The notes under the pieces are model-generated. The model saw nothing but the letters and a program-made list of their open reading frames with translations, made no database searches and had not been told where the DNA came from. Below are positions 1-7,134 of a stretch of DNA of 64,000 nt, one piece after another. The stretch is taken from assembly GCF_027214005.1 (NCBI RefSeq), contig NZ_JAPWGY010000007.1, positions 107,660-171,659 on the forward strand. Direction: 5' to 3'. How positions within the stretch are numbered: position 1 is the first letter of the stretch; every line of letters starts with the position of its first letter. The position numbers were made by a program, and so were the translations under genes. The stretch comes from Kiloniella laminariae. GTDB lineage: Bacteria > Pseudomonadota > Alphaproteobacteria > Kiloniellales > Kiloniellaceae.

Positions 1-480
1 GAGGGTATAGAAGCTGGCAATGCACAGATGAAGCGCAACCAGAACCGAGAGGGCGGATCCGATGACAAGGGGGATCCAGTAGTAGATCATGGGAAGCCCG
101 AGGGTCATGGAGATATCACCGTACTCGTTCTGCATTTGGGCTTGGGTAAAGGAAAAAACCATGATGGCGAACATGAAACAGCAACTGAGCAGGGCCCCGA
201 TCAGTTGGAACAGCGCGGCAGGCCGCAAGGGCAAACGGTCCGTGATGATGGAGACTGCCACATGGCTCCCGCTCATAAAGGTCTGGGGAATAGAAAGATA
301 GGCAGCCGAAAGGATCATGAGCTGGATCAAGTCAATTGTGCCATAGATACCTGCCCCATCCATCTTGCGCAAAATGACATCCGACGTGGTTATCAGCATG
401 GCTCCAAGCAGGAAAAGCATGCCAAGTCCAGCGGTGTATTTTGTCACGCTGCCGAGTATCCTGTGGGACTGTTTGATCAT
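1..480 (-). CDS. TRAP transporter small permease (DctQ family), C-terminus cut by window edge
   Basis: The frame is open from ATG at 480 down to the window edge (160 codons seen), with a stop nine codons upstream of the ATG, so the start is fixed. The protein begins MIKQSHRILGSV and shows about four hydrophobic segments (roughly residues 14-34, 48-66, 86-108 and 130-155), as in the four-helix DctQ subunit of tripartite ATP-independent periplasmic transporters. It lies 81 bases downstream of a dctP gene on the same strand, the normal dctP-dctQ order. The dctM partner should lie beyond the left edge. The substrate cannot be told from this subunit. A long plus-strand frame over the same DNA is a shadow. 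Confidence 0.88.
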   Translation of the reverse strand, partial: MIKQSHRILGSVTKYTAGLGMLFLLGAMLITTSDVILRKMDGAGIYGTIDLIQLMILSAAYLSIPQTFMSGSHVAVSIITDRLPLRPAALFQLIGALLSCCFMFAIMVFSFTQAQMQNEYGDISMTLGLPMIYYWIPLVIGSALSVLVALHLCIASFYTL

Positions 481-561
481 GCTTGTGCCTGTTGTTCTGG
501 CGTATTAATTTTCGGGAAAACCCGGCTGACTGTTCTTGTTCCAATCAGCCGGGGCGCCGGA

Positions 562-1587
562 TTATTCGTATTTGGCGATGGTTTTTACAGCCGCCTCATA
601 GATTTCGCGGGCGTTTGCCACACCAGATTCCTCGATGCTTTTGAGGTATTTTTCTGTGGTGGGCTGAAGGGCTGTGCGCCATTCCGCCCGTTCGCTGTCA
701 GAAAGTGTCAAAACGGAATTGCCTTTGGCCTTCACATCAGCAATGCCGGGCTCATCCCATTTGTTCCACCAGGGACCGAACTTCGCGACCAGAGTGTCTC
801 CGCTGATGGCATCAATGGCCGCACGGATATCTTCGGGCAGGGCGTTATATTTTTTCTCGTTCATAACGAAATAGAAGCTGGTGGTGTAGGCCTTGGCATC
901 AAGGTGGTAGTCGAGAACTTCGGCAAGCTTGAAGCCATGTACGCCGTCATACGGGAACAGGTTGCCGTCGATCACACCCTTTTGCAGGTTTTCATAAACC
1001 TGGGTCGGAGGCAGGCCGACAGGCGTTGCATTGAGCTGTTCAAGCATCATGGATGTTGCCAGGCTTGGGGTGCGCAGACGCAACCCTTCCAGATCAGCCA
1101 TGGTTTTTACCTGTTTGTCGCGGGTATGGATCAGGCCAGGATTGTGGGCATGGAGAGCCAGAACCTTAAGCCCGTCGTATTCTTCGGCCAGATATTCAGG
1201 ATAAAGATCCCAGAGAGCCCGGGACGCTGCGTCGGCTGACTTGGTAAGAAAAGGCAGATCCATAATCAGGGTGCGCGGGAGGCGGCCACGGGGAAAGCCG
1301 GTCAGGCCGTGAGCGATATCGACAACACCGGCACGGACCTGATCGTATTGCTTGGCGACATGTCCAAAAGCGGATCCGGCGGGAAAAATTGTGACCTTTA
1401 CCTGTCCGTTTGTCTGCTCTTCCAGTTCTTTGGCCCAAGGCTCAAGGAAATCTGTATGCGTCGGGTGTGATGCTGGCAGAAAGTGGCTGAGTTTGAGCTC
1501 GATGGTTTCTGCAAGGGCAGGAGTTAACGTGGCTGTCGCCAGTGATGTTGCCAGTGTTGCGGCAGCGGCAAGTAGTATGTGTTTCAT
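562..1587 (-). CDS. dctP: TRAP transporter substrate-binding protein (DctP family)
   Basis: This 341-residue periplasmic binding protein has a clear signal peptide (residues 1-26, ending ALA) followed by ETIELKLSHFLPASHPTH, typical of the DctP mature start. A conserved arginine region, GLRLRTPSLATSMMLEQL, sits mid-protein, where DctP proteins bind the carboxylate of an organic acid. It delivers the ligand to the DctQ/DctM membrane pair encoded downstream. The neighbourhood (divergent VOC and FAH-family enzymes) suggests that the cargo is an organic acid metabolised by those enzymes; this is inference. The promoter should lie in the 405-base divergent gap, where a palindrome ends about 125 bases upstream of the start. 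Confidence 0.93.
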   Translation of the reverse strand: MKHILLAAAATLATSLATATLTPALAETIELKLSHFLPASHPTHTDFLEPWAKELEEQTNGQVKVTIFPAGSAFGHVAKQYDQVRAGVVDIAHGLTGFPRGRLPRTLIMDLPFLTKSADAASRALWDLYPEYLAEEYDGLKVLALHAHNPGLIHTRDKQVKTMADLEGLRLRTPSLATSMMLEQLNATPVGLPPTQVYENLQKGVIDGNLFPYDGVHGFKLAEVLDYHLDAKAYTTSFYFVMNEKKYNALPEDIRAAIDAISGDTLVAKFGPWWNKWDEPGIADVKAKGNSVLTLSDSERAEWRTALQPTTEKYLKSIEESGVANAREIYEAAVKTIAKYE

Positions 1588-1710
1588 GGATCAATAGCCT
1601 TCCTGTACGGCGGTGGCCTGTTTGTTCAGGCCAATTTGCGAGTGAGCGTCGCTCTTTATCAAGCCAGTGGATTTGCTATTTGTAATCCATAATTGGCTGG
1701 TTGATCATAA

Positions 1711-1730
1711 TAGTTTCATATGAAACAAAT
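1711..1730. promoter_or_regulatory. Putative operator A, palindromic
   Basis: The sequence TAGTTTCATATGAAACAAAT contains a perfect 14-base palindrome, GTTTCATATGAAAC (1713-1726). The same 20-base pattern recurs at 1853-1872 with four differences. Two copies in a divergent control region are typical of a dimeric repressor or activator. TTTCA...TGAAA half-sites are reminiscent of IclR/KdgR-type operators, but no such regulator is encoded in the window, so the binding protein is unknown. Confidence 0.5.
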
Positions 1731-1852
1731 TGGCAATTAATTTTTTGGGTAAATTTATGGTTCAGTTAATTTATTGAATTATAACAATATAATTTAAATC
1801 AATGAAAATTATTCGTAGTGTGGTATGGTGAAATTTACGATATTCCTTGAAT

Positions 1853-1872
1853 TAGTTTCATTTGTAACTAAT
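1853..1872. promoter_or_regulatory. Putative operator B, second copy
   Basis: The sequence TAGTTTCATTTGTAACTAAT matches operator A at 16 of 20 positions. It has its own inverted repeat, ATTAGTT-N8-AACTAAT (1851-1872). Its centre lies about 142 bases from that of operator A and about 130 bases upstream of the VOC gene start. The pairing suggests cooperative binding across the divergent region, which is an inference. Confidence 0.48.
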
Positions 1873-1992
1873 CTCGAACGTCTTAACTGTGTGTTTGTAC
1901 AGTTCGCCAGAGTTGCTCTGGCCAGATTGTATTGATGCGTCATAAATCGGTTGTACGGGGTCCCGTATGGCCTCATGCCTATGAGGTTGAAG

Positions 1993-2529
1993 ATGAAAAT
2001 CGAACAGATACACCACGTTGCTTATCGCTGTAAGGATGCCAAGGAAACGGTCGAATGGTACGGAAAGTACCTGAATATGGATTTTATTCTTGCGATTGCT
2101 GAAGACGAGGTTCCCTCGACCAAGGCAAAAGATCCCTATATGCATATCTTTCTTGATGCAGGAAAAGGCAGCATTCTAGCATTTTTCGAAATTCCCAATT
2201 CACCCCCGATGGGCCGTGATCCGAATACACCGGAATGGGTGCAGCACCTGGCATTGAGCGTTGCTACGATGGACGAGATGATGTCGGTCAAAGCCAAGCT
2301 GGAAGCTGATGGTATTAATGTCCTGGGACCAACGGATCATACGCTGTTCAAGTCGATCTATTTCTTTGACCCCAGTGGACACCGGATTGAACTGGCCGTG
2401 AATGTCGGAACCCCTGAGATGAACAAGAAGCTCGATGCCGTGAAATGGGAAATGCTGGAAGAGTGGTCAAAAACCAAGCGGGCACCAAAGCATGCGGACT
2501 GGATGCATGAAAAAGCACGTAGCTCTTAA
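1993..2529 (+). CDS. VOC-family protein (glyoxalase/extradiol dioxygenase superfamily)
   Basis: The protein starting MKIEQIHHVAYRCKDAKETV has 178 residues. Upstream in-frame starts exist, but this ATG begins the recognisable beta-alpha-beta module and has a purine-rich stretch before it. The vicinal-oxygen-chelate metal ligands are visible: His near residue 6-7 (IHHVAY), His in VQHLALSV, and Glu in HRIELAV close to the second module's end. Members of this superfamily are dioxygenases, lyases, isomerases or hydrolases, so the reaction cannot be named. Only 16 bases separate it from the FAH-family gene, implying co-transcription and a shared pathway, possibly opening or isomerising a compound that the FAH enzyme then cleaves. 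Confidence 0.88.
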   Translation: MKIEQIHHVAYRCKDAKETVEWYGKYLNMDFILAIAEDEVPSTKAKDPYMHIFLDAGKGSILAFFEIPNSPPMGRDPNTPEWVQHLALSVATMDEMMSVKAKLEADGINVLGPTDHTLFKSIYFFDPSGHRIELAVNVGTPEMNKKLDAVKWEMLEEWSKTKRAPKHADWMHEKARSS

Positions 2530-2545
2530 GGCAGGTAATCTATAG

Positions 2546-3571
2546 ATGAAACTCGCAACATATAAAAACGGCACACGTGATGGCCTGCTGGTTGTTGTCA
2601 GCCGTGATCTTGAACTCTGTATCCCCGCAGGAGATATTGCGCCAACCCTGCAATCTGCATTGGATAACTGGGAACAGGCCGCTCTGACGCTGGGTCAGAT
2701 TTATCAGGATCTTAATCGCAAAGGAGCCGAGCTTGCGGGCGCGATGATCTTTGATCAGGAGGCTTGTGAGTCTCCTTTGCCACGTTCGTATCAGTGGGCC
2801 GATGGTTCTGCTTACGTCAATCATGTGGAACTGGTGCGCAAGGCGCGGGGTGCCGAACTGCCCGAGAGTTTCTGGAGTGATCCATTGATGTATCAGGGCG
2901 GGTCGGACAGCTTTATTGGACCGCGAGAGGATATCCCGCTGGCTTCGGAAGACTGGGGGATTGATTTCGAAGCCGAGATCGCGGTCATCACTGATGACAC
3001 CCCGATGGGGGTAAGCGCGGCAGCCGCGGCGGATCACATCAAATTACTGATGCTGGTAAACGATGTCTCGCTGCGTGGCCTGATTCCAGCAGAGCTGGCA
3101 AAGGGCTTTGGCTTCTTTCAGTCGAAACCCTCCAGTGCCTTTTCTCCCGTGGCGGTGACGCCGGATGAACTGGGGGCGTCATGGACAGGTGGCAAGGTCC
3201 ATCTGCCGTTGCAGTCCTGGTTGAATGGGGAGCTGTTCGGCAAGCCGGAAGCGGGTGTGGACATGACATTCAGTTTTCCGGAAATCGTTGCGCATGCCGC
3301 AAAAACCCGGCCATTGGGGGCGGGAGCGATTGTCGGTTCGGGAACGGTATCCAATAAACTGGATGGCGGACCTGGCAAGCCGGTTTCTCAGGGGGGACTT
3401 GGTTATTCCTGTCTGGCTGAAATCCGTATGATCGAGACCATTGCCCAGGGGGCCCCAGTTACGCCCTTTATGAAATTCGGCGATCGTGTCGCAATCGAGA
3501 TGCAGGACAAGAACGGTCAGTCAATTTTTGGCCGGATTGATCAGCAGGTCGTCAAGTATCAGACGCGATGA
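2546..3571 (+). CDS. Fumarylacetoacetate hydrolase (FAH) family protein
   Basis: A 341-residue protein with an N-terminal lid domain (residues 1-80 or so) and a C-terminal FAH catalytic domain. The acidic metal-binding motif DFEAEIAVI is present (two Glu), with a downstream ND in MLVNDVSLR as further ligand, then GSGTVSN and GGLGYSCLAEIR in the core. Family members hydrolyse C-C bonds of 3-oxo acids, or decarboxylate or isomerise catechol meta-cleavage products. Length and the lid favour a fumarylacetoacetase-like or fumarylpyruvase-like hydrolase. It is the second gene of a two-gene unit with the VOC protein and ends in a strong terminator. No homogentisate genes are visible, so the true substrate is open. 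Confidence 0.88.
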   Translation: MKLATYKNGTRDGLLVVVSRDLELCIPAGDIAPTLQSALDNWEQAALTLGQIYQDLNRKGAELAGAMIFDQEACESPLPRSYQWADGSAYVNHVELVRKARGAELPESFWSDPLMYQGGSDSFIGPREDIPLASEDWGIDFEAEIAVITDDTPMGVSAAAAADHIKLLMLVNDVSLRGLIPAELAKGFGFFQSKPSSAFSPVAVTPDELGASWTGGKVHLPLQSWLNGELFGKPEAGVDMTFSFPEIVAHAAKTRPLGAGAIVGSGTVSNKLDGGPGKPVSQGGLGYSCLAEIRMIETIAQGAPVTPFMKFGDRVAIEMQDKNGQSIFGRIDQQVVKYQTR

Positions 3572-3610
3572 GTACTTGTTGATCATCGTCTAGACCTGGA
3601 TTGCTGTTGG

Positions 3611-3644
3611 AAAAGCCTGCTTCTTTGTCGAGGAGCAGGCTTTT
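3611..3644 (+). terminator. Rho-independent terminator after the FAH gene
   Basis: AAAAGCCTGCT (3611-3621) pairs perfectly with AGCAGGCTTTT (3634-3644) around a 12-base loop, and T-rich sequence follows. It closes the VOC-FAH operon. Confidence 0.85.
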
Positions 3645-3818
3645 CTTGTTTGTGCTGGTTGTTGATTTTGCCTCGCTGGTTCCATTTTGGAACAGGTGCT
3701 ATTTCTGTTTGGCAATAGTAACGATGAAGAAAAAGCAATATGCTGCACTGCAATAATAACTGTTAGCCGCCCAAAAGTGGTGGGAAAATAACAGGCTTTT
3801 GAACTCCAGGAGGCTAGA

Positions 3819-4706
3819 ATGACCGAATCTCACCGGCCACGCCGATCCGTGCTTTATATGCCGGGTTCCAATCCCCGGGCGCTTGAAAAGGGAAGATCTG
3901 TTGCCGCTGATGCGTTGATTCTTGATCTGGAAGACGCTGTGGCGGGGGACAAAAAACCTGAAGCCCGCAATGAGGTTGTCCGGGCGATCAAGAAGGGCGG
4001 TTATGGCAGCCGGGAAATTATTGTCCGGGTGAACCCGCTGGATACGGAATGGGGGATGGAAGATGTCCGTACCATTTCGAAAACAAAAGCTGATGCCATA
4101 CTTTTGCCCAAGGTGGAGACAGCAGAGCAGGTGATTGCTCTGGAGGCCATGATGGTTGGTGCTGGCGCGCCTCGGGAAATGTCTATCATGTGCATGATGG
4201 AAACGCCGATGGGGATGCTGTGTGCCAAGCAGATCGCCGGGGCATCGAAACGTATTTCCTGCCTGGTGATGGGGACATCGGATCTGGTCAAGGATCTGCA
4301 GGCCCAACATACAGGTATGCGGTTGCCGGTCCTGACGTCGCTTGGCCTCTGCCTTCTGGCCGCAAGGGCCTACAAACTGGCTATTCTTGATGGTGTCTAT
4401 CTGGATCTGAAAGACGATGAGGGCCTGCTGGAATCCTGTCGCCAGGGACGTGAACTGGGCTTTGATGGCAAGACGTTGATACATCCCAAAACTGTCGATG
4501 TGGCAAATAAAGTATTTGGTCCCTCTGAAGAAGCGATAGAATGGGCGCAGGCTGTGGTCGTTGCCTATAATGCTGCTTTGAAAGACGGCAAGGGTGTCGC
4601 CATCCTTGATGGTAAACTGATTGAAAATCTCCATGCCGTCGAGGCGAAGCGCATTCTGGCGACAGCTGAGGCGATCAGAGAGCTTGAGGCTTATTGGGGT
4701 GCCTGA
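3819..4706 (+). CDS. HpcH/HpaI (CitE-like) malyl-CoA thioesterase/lyase, Mcl2-like
   Basis: A 295-residue TIM-barrel protein of the CitE/malyl-CoA lyase family. Seen are RSVLYMPGSNPRALEKG (CoA/phosphate-binding start), LILDLEDAV (metal-binding acidic residues), a conserved Arg in IVRVNPLDTEWG, LLPKVETAEQV, MMETPMGML and GFDGKTLIHP. From memory, the pattern GTSDLVKDL plus GLGLCLLAARAY is closer to Rhodobacter Mcl2, the (3S)-malyl-CoA thioesterase, than to the true lyase Mcl1. It could therefore hydrolyse malyl-CoA to malate, or cleave beta-methylmalyl-CoA to glyoxylate and propionyl-CoA. A strong ribosome site, AGGAGG, ends five bases before the ATG. A mesaconyl-CoA hydratase follows 105 bases downstream. 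Confidence 0.85.
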   Translation: MTESHRPRRSVLYMPGSNPRALEKGRSVAADALILDLEDAVAGDKKPEARNEVVRAIKKGGYGSREIIVRVNPLDTEWGMEDVRTISKTKADAILLPKVETAEQVIALEAMMVGAGAPREMSIMCMMETPMGMLCAKQIAGASKRISCLVMGTSDLVKDLQAQHTGMRLPVLTSLGLCLLAARAYKLAILDGVYLDLKDDEGLLESCRQGRELGFDGKTLIHPKTVDVANKVFGPSEEAIEWAQAVVVAYNAALKDGKGVAILDGKLIENLHAVEAKRILATAEAIRELEAYWGA

Positions 4707-4811
4707 TTAACCCTGTTTGACAGGGATGCTGACGTGGTGTTGTGACGACTTGATCAAAGGTTGCCGATGCCGTCCGGAATGATATCCGGGATAACCATAA
4801 GGGGTAAGGCA

Positions 4812-5903
4812 ATGCCATCAAAAAATGAAAACCTTGGGAGCAGCAAGACCAACAAGGGAAATTTCTTTGAGGATTTTCATGTTGGTATGTCTTTGAAGCA
4901 TGCGACCCCCCGAACAGTAACTGCTGGTGATCAGGCTCTGTACCAGGCTCTTTACGGATCAAGGTTTGTGCTTGCTTCTTCCGACGAGTTTGCCCGCTCA
5001 GTTGGTCTGGCGCAGGCGCCGCTCGATGACTTCCTGGCTTTTCATCTTGTGTTTGGCAAAACCGTTCCAGACATTTCCCTGAATGCTGTTGCAAACCTCG
5101 GTTATGCAGAGGGCCGTTTTGGGGTGCCTTTGTTTCCCGGAGACACGGTGACGACGACCAGTGAAGTGATCGGGACCAAGGAAAATTCTAATGGCAAGAC
5201 CGGTGTGGTCTATGTCCGGTCAACAGGTCGGAACCAGTATGGTGAAATGGTTCTTGAATATGTGCGTTGGGTAATGGTGCGTATGTCCGCTTTGGCTCTG
5301 TCCCCGAGGAAAAGTCCAACGAAGGCAGCAGAGGTTCCGGATTTACTCGCCAGTGTTAAGACTTCTGACCTTACGATTCCTGAAGAGATGACCTTTGCGG
5401 GCTTTGACAGTGTTTTGTCCGGTTCGCCTTATCTTTGGGGGGATTACAAGGTGGGGGAACGGATTGCCCATGTGGATGGTATGACAATTGAGGAAGCTGA
5501 ACACCAGATGGCGACCCGGCTCTACCAAAACACCGCCAAGGTACATTTTAACCAGCATAGTGAAGGCCAGGGGCGCTTTGGGCGTCGCCTGATCTATGGT
5601 GGGCATATCATCTCGCTTGCCCGCTCCCTGTCATTCAATGGTATGGAAAATGCTGTAAAGGTTGTTGCCCTTAATGGAGGGACGCATGTGGCGCCTACTT
5701 TCGCCGGGGATACAATCTATGCCTGGAGCGAAGTGCTAGAGAAAATTGAATTGTCAGGACGCAGTGATGTTGGTGCGCTTCGTGTTCGGCTGGTAGCGGC
5801 GAAGAATAATGACTGTGGTGATTTTCCCTTGCGTGATGAGCAGGGGGGGTGTCATCCAGATGTTGTTCTTGACCTGGATTATACGGTTTTGATGCCAAGG
5901 TGA
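4812..5903 (+). CDS. MaoC-family mesaconyl-CoA hydratase
   Basis: This 363-residue protein has two hot-dog (MaoC-like) halves. The N-terminal part starts near FFEDFHVGMSLKHATPRTVT and the second contains LIYGGHIISLARSLSFNG and ALNGGTHVAPTFAGDT. Double-MaoC proteins of this size are the mesaconyl-CoA hydratases (Meh/Mch) of the ethylmalonyl-CoA pathway, which hydrate mesaconyl-C1-CoA to beta-methylmalyl-CoA. The Mcl-like gene upstream encodes the next step or a related one. The chosen ATG follows GGGGTAAGG. Earlier in-frame starts (TTG at 4761, ATG at 4767) are possible but add residues that look unlike the family. Confidence 0.85.
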   Translation: MPSKNENLGSSKTNKGNFFEDFHVGMSLKHATPRTVTAGDQALYQALYGSRFVLASSDEFARSVGLAQAPLDDFLAFHLVFGKTVPDISLNAVANLGYAEGRFGVPLFPGDTVTTTSEVIGTKENSNGKTGVVYVRSTGRNQYGEMVLEYVRWVMVRMSALALSPRKSPTKAAEVPDLLASVKTSDLTIPEEMTFAGFDSVLSGSPYLWGDYKVGERIAHVDGMTIEEAEHQMATRLYQNTAKVHFNQHSEGQGRFGRRLIYGGHIISLARSLSFNGMENAVKVVALNGGTHVAPTFAGDTIYAWSEVLEKIELSGRSDVGALRVRLVAAKNNDCGDFPLRDEQGGCHPDVVLDLDYTVLMPR

Positions 5904-6156
5904 GCCCCTGCTGGTGGTGCCGAACTCGTGTGGAGGTGACTTTGCTCCCGAGGGCTGAGAGTTTCTGGAAAGTAATAAATTCCTGCAGCCGGGTTGTTTG
6001 TTGAATAACAAGTAAGCCAGGTTAAAACCGGGATGGATAAGTTGCAAATAAAAGTTTGCTGTTGAAAAAAACCACTGGGAAAATAAATTTTCAGGGTAGT
6101 GTTTTGATGAATTATTGCGCTGCAGCAGGGGTGTTTTATTTGAAATTTAATAGGAG

Positions 6157-6204
6157 ATAAAAAGTAAAAAAATCTTGTCGGGCGAGACTGATTTTACTTT
6201 TTAT
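6157..6204. repeat. 13-bp inverted repeat upstream of sdhC
   Basis: ATAAAAAGTAAAA (6157-6169) is the exact reverse complement of TTTTACTTTTTAT (6192-6204), and GTC/GAC can extend the stem inside. The arms are almost pure A/T, so it is a poor terminator. A protein-binding site or an mRNA leader structure is more likely. It ends 38 bases before the candidate -35 box. Confidence 0.5.
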
Positions 6205-6241
6205 TCCATGTCGTTTCTGAATTGGTTTTTGTCGCCTTGCA

Positions 6242-6270
6242 TTGACTAATGTTGCGATGCGGTTTAACGT
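6242..6270 (+). promoter_or_regulatory. Candidate sdhCDAB promoter
   Basis: TTGACT (6242-6247) and TAACGT (6265-6270) are separated by 17 bases, the ideal sigma-70 spacing. The sdhC start lies about 82 bases downstream. The -35 is good and the -10 only fair, so the call is tentative. Confidence 0.45.
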
Positions 6271-6351
6271 CGACGGATCTTTGGGTTCTACAAAATATAA
6301 TGCGCGCGAAGCACAAATGTGGAACCGGCGCGCGATATCGGGAAAGAAAAT

Positions 6352-6744
6352 ATGACCAGGGGTAACAGACCTCTTTCGCCTCACCTGCAGGTATATCGTC
6401 CTCAACTTACTTCCTCCCTCTCCATCCTCTTTCGTATCATGGGCGTGGCCACCTCTGTCGGATCGCTGGTGCTGATCTGGTGGCTGGTTGCTGCGGCAAG
6501 CGGTGCTGAATATTTTGAGATGGTTCAATCCTTCCTTGGTTCCTGGTTTGGCCGCCTGATGCTTTTTGGCTGGACGCTTGCGCTGGTTTACCACCTGTGT
6601 AATGGCGTGCGTCACCTCTATTGGGATGCGGGCAAGGGAATGGACTTGCCAAGTGTTCATGCTTCGGGAAAAGCCGTGGTTGTTGTCAGTCTTTTGCTGA
6701 CCCTCGGCCTCTGGGTTCTGGCTTATAGTGTAGGAGGAGCCTGA
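6352..6744 (+). CDS. sdhC: Succinate dehydrogenase cytochrome b556 subunit
   Basis: A 130-residue membrane anchor with three helices. The family signature RPLSPHLQVYRPQL is at the N-terminus, and the heme-ligand region reads VYHLCNGVRHLYWDAGKG. With SdhD it anchors SdhAB in the inner membrane, binds heme b and reduces ubiquinone. The usual SILHRxTG motif is here SILFRIMG: the quinone-site Ser and Arg are kept but the His is Phe and the Thr is Met. The start follows GGAAAG; an upstream in-frame start at 6319 is less likely. It is the first gene of a tight sdhCDAB operon, one base from sdhD. Confidence 0.95.
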   Translation: MTRGNRPLSPHLQVYRPQLTSSLSILFRIMGVATSVGSLVLIWWLVAAASGAEYFEMVQSFLGSWFGRLMLFGWTLALVYHLCNGVRHLYWDAGKGMDLPSVHASGKAVVVVSLLLTLGLWVLAYSVGGA

Positions 6745-6745
6745 T

Positions 6746-7126
6746 ATGTCTCTTCGTTCTCCTCTTGCCCGTGTACGCGGGCTTGGCTCTGCCCGGGAAG
6801 GATCTTCCCACTGGTGGGCCCAGCGTTTGACCAGCGTGGCACTGGTGCCTCTGGTCCTGTGGTTTGTCTTCTCTGTTGCCATGATGGCTGGTGCTGACTA
6901 TGTCGAGTTTATCGACTGGGTTCGCTCGCCAGTGGTTGCTGGTCTGCTGGTCTTGTTGATATCTGTCGGGCTGCTGCATTCCAGCCAGGGGATGCAGGTG
7001 GTCATTGAAGATTATATTCACGGCGAATTCTGCAAGGTAGTCGCCCTGTTCCTGAGCCAGTCTGTCCATGTTGTGTTGGGGCTGACAGGTGTTCTTTCCG
7101 TTTTGTTGATTCTTTTCAGGGGCTAG
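6746..7126 (+). CDS. sdhD: Succinate dehydrogenase membrane anchor subunit
   Basis: A 126-residue protein with three predicted helices (about residues 28-50, 58-80 and 98-122). The conserved [15 protein letters not shown] segment supplies the heme-ligand His and the Asp-Tyr pair near the quinone site. The N-terminal [15 protein letters not shown] resembles the SdhD start. It forms the heme b and ubiquinone pocket together with SdhC. AGGAGG sits at the end of sdhC and serves as its ribosome site, so translation of the two is probably coupled. Confidence 0.94.
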   Translation: MSLRSPLARVRGLGSAREGSSHWWAQRLTSVALVPLVLWFVFSVAMMAGADYVEFIDWVRSPVVAGLLVLLISVGLLHSSQGMQVVIEDYIHGEFCKVVALFLSQSVHVVLGLTGVLSVLLILFRG

Positions 7127-7134
7127 GGAAAACC

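Larger units (their letters stand above)
1588..1992. other. Divergent control region between the TRAP operon and the VOC/FAH operon
   Basis: No gene is seen in these 405 bases. The stretch from about 1680 to 1860 is strikingly AT-rich and holds two related palindromes (1711-1730 and 1853-1872). A TATAAT hexamer at 1788-1793 could be a -10 element for the plus-strand operon, but no good -35 precedes it. On the minus strand, TTGCCA lies just before the first palindrome and TATTAT-like bases follow it, so that palindrome may sit inside the TRAP promoter. These promoter readings are tentative. Confidence 0.6.
5904..6351. other. Intergenic region upstream of sdhCDAB
   Basis: I see no convincing gene in these 448 bases. 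The middle is AT-rich and holds a short palindrome, GAAAAT-AA-ATTTTC (6079-6092), a longer inverted repeat (6157-6204) and a candidate promoter (6242-6270), all oriented as expected for control of the sdh operon. Confidence 0.6.

Noticed and set aside
28..1239. Plus-strand open frame of 403 codons
   Set aside because: It runs antisense to the TRAP dctQ and dctP genes, has no recognisable domain and shows residue composition typical of a shadow frame.
3699..4634. Minus-strand open frame of 311 codons
   Set aside because: Antisense to the Mcl2-like gene, His/Cys-rich and without any family motif.
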